Positions 55,636-64,000 of a DNA stretch of 64,000 nt are shown here, piece by piece (the first letter of the stretch is position 1; each line of letters begins with the position of its first letter). This stretch comes from Paraburkholderia humisilvae (lineage in GTDB: Bacteria; Pseudomonadota; Gammaproteobacteria; Burkholderiales; Burkholderiaceae). Below the pieces are notes generated by a model. It did no database searches, was not told the DNA's origin, and saw nothing but the letters and a program-made list of their open reading frames with translations. Made by a program: the position numbers and the translations under genes. The DNA is taken from the NCBI RefSeq assembly GCF_902859855.1, contig NZ_CADIKH010000001.1, positions 332,366 to 396,365 of the forward strand, written 5' to 3'.

Positions 55636-56481
55636 TTACGCGAGCAACACCTTCGCGTGATGCGCGAGATGATCTTCGATAAAGGTTGAAATAAAGTAGT
55701 ACCCGTGGTCGTAGCCCGCGTGCCGCCGCAGCGTCAACGGCTGGCCTGCGGCGCCGCACGCCGCCTCGAAGACACCCGGATTGAGCTGCTCGTCGAGAAA
55801 CTGATCCGCGAGCCCCTGATCGACCAGAATGCCCGCCGCGAATGTTGCCGACGCGCGCCCGACCAGTTCGCTCGCGTCGTACTCGCGCCATGCGTCCCGG
55901 TTCTCGCCGAGATAGCCGTTGAACGCCTTCTCACCCCATGGGCAGCGCATCGGCGCGGCGATCGGCGCAAACGCGGACACCGACCGGTACAGGTCCGGAT
56001 TACGCAGCGCAAGCACGAGCGCGCCGTGCCCGCCCATCGAGTGGCCGAAGATGCCAAGCCGCGCCGCATCGATCGGCAGATTCGCGCACACGGTCTCGCG
56101 CAAATCGTCTTGCACGTACGAGTACATCCGGTAGTGCTTCGCCCACGGCTCGCGCGTCGCGTCGACGTAGAATCCCGCCCCGACGCCGAAGTCCCACGCT
56201 TCGCTCTCGCCAGGCACGCCTGCGCCGCGCGGGCTGGTGTCGGGCGCGATCAATGCGATGCCGTGCCGCGCGGCGAAGCGCTGCGCGCCGGCCTTGATCG
56301 GAAATGTCTCTTCGGTGCAGGTCAACCCCGCGAGATAGAACAGCGCCGGCACCTTGCCGTGCGCGGCCTGCGGCGGCAGATACGCGGCGAAGCGCATCGG
56401 CAGGCCGATCGTGCGCGAATCATGCTGGTAGAACTGCTGCACGCCACCGTGACAGGCGTGCGACGAGCGCGTCTCGAGCAT
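55636..56481 (-). CDS. fghA: S-formylglutathione hydrolase
   Basis: This alpha/beta-hydrolase esterase splits S-formylglutathione to formate and glutathione, completing glutathione-dependent formaldehyde detoxification. The nucleophile elbow GHSMGGHGAL has Ser near residue 147, the oxyanion segment LAGLTCTEETF is near 50, and HAGYDHGYYFI near 256 provides the catalytic His. Length 281 is standard. It follows adhC by 16 bp in one operon. Confidence 0.94.
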   Translation of the reverse strand: MLETRSSHACHGGVQQFYQHDSRTIGLPMRFAAYLPPQAAHGKVPALFYLAGLTCTEETFPIKAGAQRFAARHGIALIAPDTSPRGAGVPGESEAWDFGVGAGFYVDATREPWAKHYRMYSYVQDDLRETVCANLPIDAARLGIFGHSMGGHGALVLALRNPDLYRSVSAFAPIAAPMRCPWGEKAFNGYLGENRDAWREYDASELVGRASATFAAGILVDQGLADQFLDEQLNPGVFEAACGAAGQPLTLRRHAGYDHGYYFISTFIEDHLAHHAKVLLA

Positions 56482-56497
56482 TGCGATCTCCCTGGTA

Positions 56498-57604
56498 CTA
56501 GTACATCACCACCGAGCGGATCGACTCGCCCTTCTTCATCAGGTCGAAACCGTCGTTGATCTGTTCGAGCGACAGATGGTGGGTGATCAGATCGTCGATG
56601 TTGATCTTGCCTTCCATATACCAGTCGACGATTTTCGGCACATCGGTACGACCGCGTGCGCCACCGAATGCCGAGCCTTTCCATTGACGGCCCGTGACCA
56701 GCTGGAACGGCCGCGTGCTGATCTCCTCGCCGGCCGCCGCGACGCCGATGATGAACGACTGCCCCCAGCCCTTGTGCGTGCATTCGAGCGCATCGCGCAT
56801 CACCTTCGTATTGCCGATGCATTCAAACGAGTAATCGGCGCCGCCATCGGTGAGCTGCACGATGCGGTCCACGACGTTGTCGACTTCCTTCGGGTTGATG
56901 AAGTCGGTCATGCCGAATTTCGTCGCCAGTTCCACCCGCCTCGGGTTGATATCGACGCCGATAATCCGGTTGGCGCCGACCATCTTCGCGCCCTGGATCA
57001 CGTTGAGCCCGATGCCGCCCAGCCCGAACACGGCGACATTCGCCCCCGCTTCGACCTTCGCCGAATAGACGACCGCGCCCACACCGGTCGTCACGCCGCA
57101 GCCGATATAGCACACCTTGTCGAACGGCGCGTCCGCGCGAATCTTCGCGACGGCGATCTCCGGCACGACAATGTAGTTCGAGAACGTCGACGTGCCCATG
57201 TAGTGATAGAGCGGCTTGCCGCCGAGCGAGAAGCGCGAGGTCGAATCCGGCATCAGGCCTTTGCCTTGCGTTGCGCGTATTGCCTGGCACAGGTTCGTCT
57301 TGCGCGACAGGCAGAACTTGCATTGCCGGCATTCCGGCGTGTACAGCGGAATGACGTGCTCGCCCTTTTTCAGCGTACCGACGCCCGGCCCGACGTCGAC
57401 CACCACACCGGCCCCTTCATGACCGAGGATTGCCGGAAAAATGCCTTCCGGGTCCGCGCCGGACAACGTGTAGTAGTCGGTGTGGCAAATGCCGGTGGCC
57501 TTCACCTCGATCAGCACTTCTCCGGCGCGCGGGCCCTCGAGATCGACTTCCTCGATGGTCAGCGGCGCGCCGGCTTTCCATGCGATGGCGGCTTTGGTCT
57601 TCAT
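56498..57604 (-). CDS. adhC: S-(hydroxymethyl)glutathione dehydrogenase (class III ADH)
   Basis: This zinc- and NAD-dependent enzyme oxidises S-hydroxymethylglutathione, the adduct of formaldehyde and glutathione. Catalytic-zinc ligands are in [12 protein letters not shown] near 37-48 and GHEGAG near 66, and the structural zinc lobe [15 protein letters not shown] is near 92-106. The NAD motif [14 protein letters not shown] is near 194. Length 368 matches FrmA/AdhC. Formate and formyl groups from the oxalate island could also feed C1 metabolism, but that link is inference. Confidence 0.95.
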   Translation of the reverse strand: MKTKAAIAWKAGAPLTIEEVDLEGPRAGEVLIEVKATGICHTDYYTLSGADPEGIFPAILGHEGAGVVVDVGPGVGTLKKGEHVIPLYTPECRQCKFCLSRKTNLCQAIRATQGKGLMPDSTSRFSLGGKPLYHYMGTSTFSNYIVVPEIAVAKIRADAPFDKVCYIGCGVTTGVGAVVYSAKVEAGANVAVFGLGGIGLNVIQGAKMVGANRIIGVDINPRRVELATKFGMTDFINPKEVDNVVDRIVQLTDGGADYSFECIGNTKVMRDALECTHKGWGQSFIIGVAAAGEEISTRPFQLVTGRQWKGSAFGGARGRTDVPKIVDWYMEGKINIDDLITHHLSLEQINDGFDLMKKGESIRSVVMY

Positions 57605-57934
57605 TCAGTGTTCTCCTGGATTCTTGAGAAGCGGATAGCGGAAAGGTCAATGTCAGGGACGTCGGCCTCCGTCGTGGGCTCCGTCGTTCGTCCCTGTCGT
57701 TCACTCCAGTCACCGGTACGCGCGGCGAAGGACGTTCGCACCGGTACGCGCACCGTGCATGTTGGCGATGCTCAGCCGTTATGTAAAGGTCGCGTCCGAC
57801 GAAATTTCGTCAAACAGGATCGCCTCTCTATACTCGAAAGACGTGACAGAAGCAAAGGGACGCCGACGCGCCGGGACACCAGCGGCGCGCGTCGGCGAAA
57901 ATACCGCAGACACTGACTTTCGGAACGCGACCCC
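57605..57934. promoter_or_regulatory. Divergent region adhC / enoyl-CoA hydratase, with palindrome
   Basis: No gene is supportable in these 330 bp. GACGAAATTTCGTC at 57798-57811 is a perfect 14-bp palindrome. TATACT at 57829-57834 is a good -10 facing the hydratase gene, and the palindrome covers the place of its -35. CACCGGTACGCGC occurs twice, near 57713 and 57740. The palindrome is a repressor-operator candidate. Confidence 0.5.
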
Positions 57935-58732
57935 ATGGCAAGCCAGACCCAGGCATCCGACGATGCCATACAGTTGACTGTCAGCGACGGCATCGCGCGC
58001 GTCACGCTGAACCGCCCCGAGCGACGCAACGCGCTCACCTTCGCGCTGTGGCAGCGCCTGGGCGACACCTTCGATGCGTTGAGCGCGCGGCGCGAGATTC
58101 ACGCGATCGTGCTGACCGGCAGTGCAAACAGCTTCTGCGCGGGCGCCGATATCTCCGAGTTCGGCGAAGTGCGTGCGAACGCGGAGCAAGCGCGCCAATA
58201 CGAGCAGGCTTACGAAGGATGCTGCAACCGGATCGCCGCGTCGCCGAAGCCGACCATCGCGGCGATCAACGGCTATTGCATGGGCGGCGGCTGCAACGTC
58301 GCGATGTCATGCGATTTCCGCGTTGCCGTGCGTCACGCCACGTTTGCGATTCCGGCCGCCAGGCTTTCGATTGTCTACGGCATTGCGGGCACGCGCCGGC
58401 TGCTGTCGCTCGTCGGCCTCGCCAACGCAAAGCGCATTCTCTACACCGCTGAAACGTTCGATGCCGAGCGCGCGCTGCGTATCGGCTTTATCGACGACAT
58501 CGCCGACGACGCGCTCGCTGCGGCGCAGGCATTCGCACAGCGGCTCAACGCATGCGCGCCACTCACGATCTCCGGCGCGAAAACGATGCTCGACGCGCTC
58601 GCATCCGGCAACGGCGCGTTACGCGATGGCGTAGTCGAAGCGCTGCTCGATCAGGCCGCGCAAAGCCATGACTTTCGCGAAGGACGCGCGGCGTTTGCGG
58701 AAAAGCGCGCGCCGCGCTTTCGCGGCGAATGA
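57935..58732 (+). CDS. Enoyl-CoA hydratase/isomerase family protein
   Basis: This 265-residue crotonase-fold protein has the start of the fold LNRPERRNALTFALWQRLGD near residue 25 and oxyanion-hole segments SFCAGADISEF near 66 and NGYCMGGGCNVAMSCDFRV near 111. The two catalytic glutamates of classical hydratases are not both evident, since the position after the second oxyanion glycine carries no clear Glu pair. An isomerase or other crotonase activity is possible. A hotdog thioesterase follows 36 bp later. Confidence 0.85.
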   Translation: MASQTQASDDAIQLTVSDGIARVTLNRPERRNALTFALWQRLGDTFDALSARREIHAIVLTGSANSFCAGADISEFGEVRANAEQARQYEQAYEGCCNRIAASPKPTIAAINGYCMGGGCNVAMSCDFRVAVRHATFAIPAARLSIVYGIAGTRRLLSLVGLANAKRILYTAETFDAERALRIGFIDDIADDALAAAQAFAQRLNACAPLTISGAKTMLDALASGNGALRDGVVEALLDQAAQSHDFREGRAAFAEKRAPRFRGE

Positions 58733-58768
58733 GTCACGACAAGAGACCGGGACCGATCGCGAGGCCGC

Positions 58769-59251
58769 ATGAACCAACCCATAACCGACACGCGCGAACC
58801 GCGCCGGCAACGCGCCGACTTCACCGCACTGCACGGCGTCACAACGCGCTGGTCGGACAATGATATCTATGGGCACGTCAATAACGTCGTTTACTACTCG
58901 TACTTCGATACGGCGGTGAATAGCTGGTTGATCGAAGCCGGACTGCTGTTGTTATCCTCGGAGCCGGACACGGATACTCAACCGATCGGCCTCGTCGTCG
59001 AGACACAATGCCGCTATTTCGCACCGCTCGCGTTTCCCGACACCGTCACGGTGGGGCTGCGCGTCGCCCGCATCGGCGCCAGCAGCGTGCGCTACGAACT
59101 CGCGATCTTTCGCAACGAAGAAGATAACGCGTGCGCGCAAGGCCATTTCGTGCACGTGTATGTGGATCGCGTCACGCGCCGCCCCGCCTCATTGCCAGCC
59201 GCGTGGCGACAGCGTCTTGAAACCTTGCAGGTGACACCGCCTGCCTCGTAA
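58769..59251 (+). CDS. Hotdog-fold acyl-CoA thioesterase (4HBT/FadM type)
   Basis: This 160-residue protein has the 4-hydroxybenzoyl-CoA thioesterase signature TRWSDNDIYGHVNNVVYYSY near residues 27-46, with the catalytic Asp in SDND. FFAPLAFPDTV-type sequence (as RYFAPLAFPDTVTVG) follows near 87. It lies 36 bp after the enoyl-CoA hydratase gene and likely releases CoA from a related acyl or aromatic acyl thioester. The substrate is not set by sequence. Confidence 0.87.
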   Translation: MNQPITDTREPRRQRADFTALHGVTTRWSDNDIYGHVNNVVYYSYFDTAVNSWLIEAGLLLLSSEPDTDTQPIGLVVETQCRYFAPLAFPDTVTVGLRVARIGASSVRYELAIFRNEEDNACAQGHFVHVYVDRVTRRPASLPAAWRQRLETLQVTPPAS

Positions 59252-59405
59252 GGACGCGCAAACCGTACGCCTCCACTTAGGCAACCGAAGTGTGCACCGG
59301 CTTTGCGCCGCAGTGGAATAACGCGCATGGACCAGCTGTGGATGCTTTCTTGAAACGGCATCAACCCTGCGTTTCTCCATTCCACCTTCAGACAGGTATC
59401 CCAAC

Positions 59406-59729
59406 ATGGCGAACACCTCGGATTCGGTCGAACTCGGCGCACCGCCCGATCGCGTATGGCAATTGATCGGCGGCTTTCATTCGCTGCCGGACTGGCTACC
59501 TTACATTGCCAGCAGTGCAATGAGCGAAGGCGGGCGGGTGCGCACACTGCGCAGCGCTGCGAATGAAGTGATCGTCGAGCGGCTCGAATCGTTCGACAAC
59601 CGTAACCGCTCGTACAGCTACTCGTTTCTTGCATCCCCCTTTCCCGCGAGCGACTATCTCGCGACGCTAAGCGTGCGGCACGCGAGCTCGCGACCGCGCT
59701 CAGAACCAGCCTTCGACGCGCCCGTATAG
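59406..59729 (+). pseudogene. SRPBCC-family gene truncated at its 3' end
   Basis: Residues 1 to about 92 are a good SRPBCC (polyketide cyclase/dehydrase-like) N-terminal half: SVELGAPPDRVWQLIGGFHS near 7 and LPDWLPYIASSAMSEGG. At ASDYLATLSV the family sequence stops. The last 15 or so codons run into the complementary strand of the second xylulokinase 3' end. Full family members have about 150 residues with a long C-terminal helix that closes the ligand pocket; that helix is missing. A deletion or rearrangement junction near 59675-59700 is the simplest reading. Confidence 0.7.
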
Positions 59730-61112
59730 ATCGATAAAGCGCGCATACCGGCTAGCGATGGCGCGATCGCCGCTTGGCCCTGCGACACGCGTCGCCGCAG
59801 GCGCAAGCGTCGCCAGTTCATCCACGCGCCAATGGCCGCACGCGAGTCCGCCGAGCAACGCGGCGCCGCGCGCGGCGGCGTTCGGACAATCGACCGCGTG
59901 AAGCTCGACGTCGAGCGCATCGGCAAGCAGCTGGCGCCAGCGCGTATCGACCGAGCCGCCGCCCGCAAGACGCAATGCATCGACCGCCGCGCCGCTCTCG
60001 CGAATCGCGTCGAGGCCCGCGCGCAGCGCGAACGCGACACCCTCGAAAGCCGCCCGCATTAGCGCACCGCGCGGAGCGCCGAGTGCCAGCCCGAGCCAGC
60101 CGCCGCGCGCAGCGGGATTGAGCCACGGAGTGCGCTCGCCGGTCAGGTACGGCAGGAACGTGAGCGCGCCGGCATCGCACCCGGCGGCGAACGCGTCGCG
60201 ATAAGCGTCACTCCATTCATACGACAGCCATCCGCGCACCGCTTCGAGCGCAACACCGACGTTCTGCATCGCGGCCATCCGATACCAGTCGCCAGTCGCC
60301 GCGCGATAGCGGTGCAAACCTCGCGCGGGTGGTGGCTCATCGCTCGATAGCACGACGATCTGCCCACCAGTACCGGTTGTCAGCAGCGCGTCGCCGTCTT
60401 TCACGAGGCCGCTGCCGAGCGCGGCACACGGCGTGTCGGCCGCGCCGGTCGCGAGCGGGATGCCCGCGCGCAAGCCGAGCGCATGCGCCGCTTCGGCTGA
60501 CAACACACCACTCATCGCGAATGACGGCGCCAATGCGGCAAACCATGTGCGCGGCAAACCGAGCCGATCGAGCAACGCGACATCCCACACGCCGGTGGGC
60601 TCAGCCAGCGCGGTCGCGCACGCATCGGATGGGTCGGTCGCCACTTCACCGCCCAGCGCGACGCGCAGCCAGTCCTTCGGTTGCAGCGCCCAACGCGCTC
60701 TTTCGACGGGCTCGGGCTCGTGTTGCGCAACCCAACGCAGCAGTGGACCGGCCATCCCAGGGGCAACCGGATTCGGCTGCGGGTAGGGCCACGCGTCGAG
60801 CAGCGCGAGGGCACGCGTGTCGGGCCAGAGCATCGCGTGCCGCACGGCCTCGCCGTGCACATTCGTCAGCACGACGCCATGCATCTGCCCGGAAAAGCCG
60901 ATCGCTTCGATCGCATCGCGTTCGTCCGCGGGCAAACGCGCCGACGCTTCGCACAGCGCGCGCCACCAGGTCTGTGGATCAATCTCGGCCCAACCCGGAT
61001 GCGGCGTGTCGAATGCATACGCGACGCTTGCGATCGATGTTTCGTGGCCGTCGCCGTCGACGATCGCGAGTTTCAGTGAACCGGTGCCGAGATCGATGCC
61101 GAGATAGGACAT
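59700..61112 (-). CDS. xylB: Second xylulokinase (FGGY family)
   Basis: This 470-residue kinase has YLGIDLGTGSLKLAIVDGDG at the start, SGQMHGVVLTN near 75 and LAGGGSVDTRWRQLLADALD near 385. It is about 25 residues shorter than the xylB at 32.8 kb and clearly diverged from it, so it is a separate gene rather than a recent duplication. Its own neighbours (a cut SRPBCC gene and a purine permease) do not explain its use. The frame is open 11 codons further upstream; ATG 61112 gives the normal start. Confidence 0.88.
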   Translation of the reverse strand: MSYLGIDLGTGSLKLAIVDGDGHETSIASVAYAFDTPHPGWAEIDPQTWWRALCEASARLPADERDAIEAIGFSGQMHGVVLTNVHGEAVRHAMLWPDTRALALLDAWPYPQPNPVAPGMAGPLLRWVAQHEPEPVERARWALQPKDWLRVALGGEVATDPSDACATALAEPTGVWDVALLDRLGLPRTWFAALAPSFAMSGVLSAEAAHALGLRAGIPLATGAADTPCAALGSGLVKDGDALLTTGTGGQIVVLSSDEPPPARGLHRYRAATGDWYRMAAMQNVGVALEAVRGWLSYEWSDAYRDAFAAGCDAGALTFLPYLTGERTPWLNPAARGGWLGLALGAPRGALMRAAFEGVAFALRAGLDAIRESGAAVDALRLAGGGSVDTRWRQLLADALDVELHAVDCPNAAARGAALLGGLACGHWRVDELATLAPAATRVAGPSGDRAIASRYARFIDLYGRVEGWF

Positions 61113-61496
61113 GAGTAGCCGTTCGATGGAAATGGAATGGCGCAATCCGGCACGAGCGAAGCGCGCTCAGCCGCGCCGCGCGGGTTAACCCCAGCGCACG
61201 CTTCGCCGCGCCAAAGCCGCATGATGCGCGGCGCCAAATACAGATCATATCGAACGCGATACGTCCCCGTTGCGAGGCCGCTTATGTCACCGTCCCTTGC
61301 TCACGTGCGGCTTGCGCGGCGGCCGGTAACGCCTGCGCAGGCACGGCGCCGCTCCGTTCGCCGCATGCCCGTGGCAGTCGCCCCATGTCGGCGCATATCG
61401 GCCCTGCGAATGCCGAAATAGCCGTCCGAGGTCTTGTTGTGCTTTTTCGGCGCGCATACCGTTAGGAACATTCCTAAACCGACGTGGAGAGAGACA
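61113..61496. promoter_or_regulatory. Promoter and operator candidate of the purine permease
   Basis: The 384-bp divergent gap has no gene. TTGTTG at 61434-61439 and TACCGT at 61457-61462, 17 bp apart, are a fair sigma-70 pair. Just downstream, TTAGGAA (61462-61468) and TTCCTAA (61471-61477) form perfect 7-bp arms around 2 bases, covering the expected transcription start. A repressor there would block initiation. GGAGAGAG before the ATG is the ribosome site. Confidence 0.6.
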
Positions 61497-62909
61497 ATGC
61501 ATGCGAACACGGTCCACCCGTGCGATGAGCGCCTGCCTGCTGGCCGCCTGCTGACGCTCGGAATCCAGCACGTACTCGTCATGTATGCGGGCGCGGTTGC
61601 CGTGCCGCTGATCATCGGCAGCGCGCTGAAACTGCCGAAAGACCAGATCGCATTCCTGATCAGCGCCGATCTGTTCTCATGCGGTATCGCGACGCTGATC
61701 CAGACGCTCGGCCTGTGGATTTTCGGCATTCGTCTGCCGGTCATCATGGGTTGCACGTTCGCCGCGGTCAGCCCGATGATCGCGATCGGCACGAACCCGA
61801 ATCTCGGCATCCTCGACATCTTCGGTTCGACCATCGCGGCGGGCGTGATCGGCATTCTGCTGGCGCCTGCGATCGGTAAGCTGCTGCGCTTTTTCCCGCC
61901 GGTGGTGGTCGGCGTCGTGATCTCGGTGATCGGGCTGTCGCTGATGGAAGTCGGCATCAACTGGGCTGCGGGCGGGGTCGGCAATCCTGATTACGGCAGT
62001 CCGGTGTATCTGGGGCTTTCGCTGACGGTGCTGATGCTGATCCTGCTGATCAACAAGTTCGGCAAGGGCTTCATCGCCAATATTTCGGTGTTGCTGGGTA
62101 TCGTTGCCGGCTTCGTGATTGCGGCGCTCATCGGCCGCGTGAACATGGAGGGCGTAACGAGCGCGCCGTGGGTCGGCTTCGTGATGCCGTTTCATTTCGG
62201 CTTGCCGCACTTCGATGCGCTGTCGATCGCAACGATGGTCACGGTGATGTTCGTCACGTTCATCGAGTCGACCGGCATGTTCCTCGCGGTCGGCGACATG
62301 GTCGAGCGGCCCGTCGATCAGAAAACGCTCGTGCGCGGTTTGCGCGTCGACGGTCTGGGCACGCTGATCGGCGGAATCTTCAACTCGTTTCCGCACACAT
62401 CGTTCTCGCAGAACGTCGGACTGATCGGTGTCACCGGTGTGAAGAGCCGCTACGTGTGCGCGATGGGTGGCGTGATTCTGGTGCTGCTCGGACTGTTTCC
62501 GAAGATGGCGCAAGTCGTCGCGTCGGTGCCCGCGTTCGTGCTCGGCGGCGCTGGCATCGTGATGTTCGGCATGGTGGCGGCGAACGGCATCAAGGTGCTG
62601 TCGAAGGTCGACTTCGCGAAGAATCATCACAACCTTTTCATCGTCGCGGTCAGCATCGGGCTGGGGCTCGTGCCGGTCGTGTCGCCGCACTTCTTTGCGA
62701 AGTTGCCCCCAGCGCTATCGCCGCTGCTGCACAGCGGAATTCTGCTGGCCTCCGCGTCGGCGGTCGTGCTGAATCTCATCTTCAACGGCGTTCAGCGCGA
62801 ACGTGCGGCCACGCGCGAACCGCGTCGTCCGGAACACGAGCTGGACGTGAGCACCGATCCGCGCGACGCTGCCGCGGGTGACGGGATGATGCAGACGGTC
62901 GCGGAATAA
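61497..62909 (+). CDS. NCS2 family purine (xanthine/urate type) permease
   Basis: This 470-residue symporter has 12-14 membrane helices. The family signature NSFPHTSFSQNVGLIGVTGV is near residue 299 and HVLVMYAGAVAVPLIIGSAL near 27. The Gln-Asn pair in that signature fits the xanthine/uric-acid subgroup better than the uracil one. The last 45 residues are hydrophilic and charged. The operator-like palindrome before it suggests purine-responsive control, as for urate/xanthine genes ruled by MarR-type repressors; this is inference. Confidence 0.88.
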   Translation: MHANTVHPCDERLPAGRLLTLGIQHVLVMYAGAVAVPLIIGSALKLPKDQIAFLISADLFSCGIATLIQTLGLWIFGIRLPVIMGCTFAAVSPMIAIGTNPNLGILDIFGSTIAAGVIGILLAPAIGKLLRFFPPVVVGVVISVIGLSLMEVGINWAAGGVGNPDYGSPVYLGLSLTVLMLILLINKFGKGFIANISVLLGIVAGFVIAALIGRVNMEGVTSAPWVGFVMPFHFGLPHFDALSIATMVTVMFVTFIESTGMFLAVGDMVERPVDQKTLVRGLRVDGLGTLIGGIFNSFPHTSFSQNVGLIGVTGVKSRYVCAMGGVILVLLGLFPKMAQVVASVPAFVLGGAGIVMFGMVAANGIKVLSKVDFAKNHHNLFIVAVSIGLGLVPVVSPHFFAKLPPALSPLLHSGILLASASAVVLNLIFNGVQRERAATREPRRPEHELDVSTDPRDAAAGDGMMQTVAE

Positions 62910-63085
62910 CCTTCCGGATGGGCTTCGAACAGCAGCGACGAAAGATGTCACTGACTGTGTGATTGACATTGCAGGAACGCGCGATCGCGGCACGACCGCG
63001 ACCGCCACACACCTGGCCATTCGGACGAATGGTGGCGACGGAAAGGCATCCATAGAATGGACCGCTCGCCTTTTCGTTCCGTCCA

Positions 63086-63643
63086 ATGTCGCAAAACGCA
63101 CTACAGGTCGCCGTCGAAGAAATACCCGAGCATGCGCAGCGCTTTAGCGATGTTTCATTTCGTGGCGTTCGATGGGACCTGAGCCATCTCGACTCCTTCA
63201 CATTCAAAATCGACCTGGACCTCGGCGCCGACGTGACGGTGCTGGTGCTGTTCTTATGCCACTGTTTCTCTCACAGCGTTCGATGGGATAAACGCGCACG
63301 AGCACTGATACCAGCGAATGAGATCTATGACGATGGCAGAGAGCAACGCGTACTCGATCCTCAGCGATATGAATTATCACGACGTTTCTTGAGAGACGTT
63401 GTGATGAGCTTGCCGTCGCGTCACATCGGCTTAGCCGACGAGCGGCAGCCTAATTTCGTCACGGTCGAAAGCCTGAATGCTGAAGGCACCACTTCGCTCT
63501 ACGCGATATTCTTCGAGGCGCGCAAGGACAAGAGCCGCAGACGCAGGATGATCCTGCGCATTCAATCCGCGTACATTCTTATTGACCTTTCCATAAATCA
63601 TGACGTCACCACAAGGTTGCCTGAATCCAGCACGCGGCGATGA
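63086..63643 (+). CDS. Unrecognised protein with 3' end replaced by an IS element
   Basis: I do not recognise this protein. The first 170 residues look coding: LHLDSFTFKIDLDLGADVTVL-like composition near 34-52, a hydrophobic patch VLVLFLCHCFSH, then charged segments and a C-terminal FEARKDKSRRRRMILRIQSAY. From about 63594 the frame runs into the IS630 element, so its last 15 or so codons and stop are foreign. Base use is less GC-rich than the neighbours. It has no clear ribosome site. The 176 bp between it and the permease are empty. Confidence 0.5.
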   Translation: MSQNALQVAVEEIPEHAQRFSDVSFRGVRWDLSHLDSFTFKIDLDLGADVTVLVLFLCHCFSHSVRWDKRARALIPANEIYDDGREQRVLDPQRYELSRRFLRDVVMSLPSRHIGLADERQPNFVTVESLNAEGTTSLYAIFFEARKDKSRRRRMILRIQSAYILIDLSINHDVTTRLPESSTRR

Positions 63644-64000
63644 TCGAAGGTCGGTGCTGAGCGCTTTTGAGCTTGTTGCGAGCGACGGTGTGCAACTCGT
63701 TGAGATTGTCGGGGCAGAAGTTCGCAATCGCGTGACGCTTGAGCCATGCCCACAGGTACTCGACGGGATTGAGTTCCGGACAATACGGTGGCAGGAAGGT
63801 GATCTGAATATGGACGTCGAGCGAATCCAGGTATTGGCGGACAATTGCGGCGTGGTGAGGCCTGACACCGTCCCAGATGATCAGCAGCGGCTGCTTCAGA
63901 TGCGCTTTGAGCGCCTTGAGAAACTCGATCACCTGTTCCTTCTTCACGCTGCCTTCGTACAACCGGAACAGGTAGTTCGTGCGACTGAGACCCGCAATCG
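63594..64000 (-). mobile_element. IS630-family insertion sequence, one end only
   Basis: The transposase coding region starts 12 bp inside. IS630/Tc1 elements insert at TA, and a TA is present at 63594-63595 just outside the transposase stop, so the end is placed there as an estimate. The other end and its inverted repeat are beyond the window, so the boundary is not proven. Confidence 0.6.
63606..64000 (-). CDS. IS630 family transposase, C-terminal part
   Basis: The frame is open from the right edge, reading IAGLSRTNYLFRLYEGS and on, so the gene continues outside the window. It includes LLIIWDGVRPHHAAIVRQYL, with the second catalytic Asp of the DDE set, and FLPPYCPELNPVEYLWAWLK, with the last acidic residue (Glu in NPVEY). 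It ends with NKLKSAQHRPSIIAACW. This is the C-terminal half of a Tc1/mariner-like DDE enzyme of IS630. The visible part is intact. Confidence 0.92.
   Translation of the reverse strand, partial: IAGLSRTNYLFRLYEGSVKKEQVIEFLKALKAHLKQPLLIIWDGVRPHHAAIVRQYLDSLDVHIQITFLPPYCPELNPVEYLWAWLKRHAIANFCPDNLNELHTVARNKLKSAQHRPSIIAACWIQATLW

Noticed and set aside
59675..59729. A frameshift instead of truncation in the SRPBCC gene
   Set aside because: Sequence after 59700 is the intact 3' end of the xylulokinase on the other strand, so no shifted frame restores the missing helix.

Overview
The window is high-GC DNA that looks like a chromosome of a betaproteobacterium in the Burkholderiaceae, most like Paraburkholderia/Burkholderia. 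The reasons are codon use, the kind of housekeeping genes present, a TcdA/CnoX/PdxH/Cfa neighbourhood, a complete KynBUA tryptophan pathway, a polyol (Smo-type) ABC operon and an oxalyl-CoA pathway. This genus-level call is inference. I saw no tRNA, rRNA or CRISPR array. About sixty genes are supported.

Layout. 0-12.6 kb is housekeeping: argF, argG, murB, yajQ, plsY, ybaK, an acyl-CoA synthetase, xerD, ogt, queG, tsaE and the Tat-exported amidase amiC. 12.8-19.1 kb is an accessory, tightly overlapping six-gene operon: a thermostable-hemolysin-family protein, an AMP-binding enzyme, a TauD-like dioxygenase, an AurF-like di-iron oxygenase, a DHA2 MFS exporter and an AraC regulator. It has no carrier protein, PKS or NRPS module. 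It is the best candidate here for an undescribed small-molecule system. 19.3-27.3 kb returns to general metabolism and stress genes: pirin, cnoX, tcdA, pdxH, cfa, a DUF72 gene, msrA and a flavin reductase.

27.4-31 kb carries kynR divergent from kynBUA, which converts tryptophan to anthranilate. 31.2-35.3 kb carries dalD, xylB and a SorC-type regulator, which would take D-arabinitol through D-xylulose to xylulose 5-phosphate. 36-39 kb carries pntB and pntA. 39.4-45.4 kb is an oxalate island (frc, oxc, oxalate/formate antiporter). Its own GntR regulator gene is broken by an in-frame TAG, while two near-identical operator-like palindromes still sit upstream of oxc. 45.8-51.9 kb is a leftward polyol uptake operon: an SDR polyol dehydrogenase, binding protein, two permeases, a HAD phosphatase and the ATPase. 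This would feed the same polyol metabolism as dalD/xylB.

52.3-55.5 kb is zur-znuACB for zinc uptake. 55.6-57.6 kb is the glutathione-dependent formaldehyde pathway (fghA, adhC/frmA), which would also detoxify C1 products. 57.9-59.3 kb has an enoyl-CoA hydratase and a hotdog thioesterase. At 59.4-59.7 kb a SRPBCC gene is cut short and runs into the 3' end of a second xylulokinase. 61.5-62.9 kb is a purine (NCS2) permease with a palindromic operator candidate over its promoter. The right edge holds an unrecognised gene whose 3' end is replaced by an IS630-family element that runs off the window.
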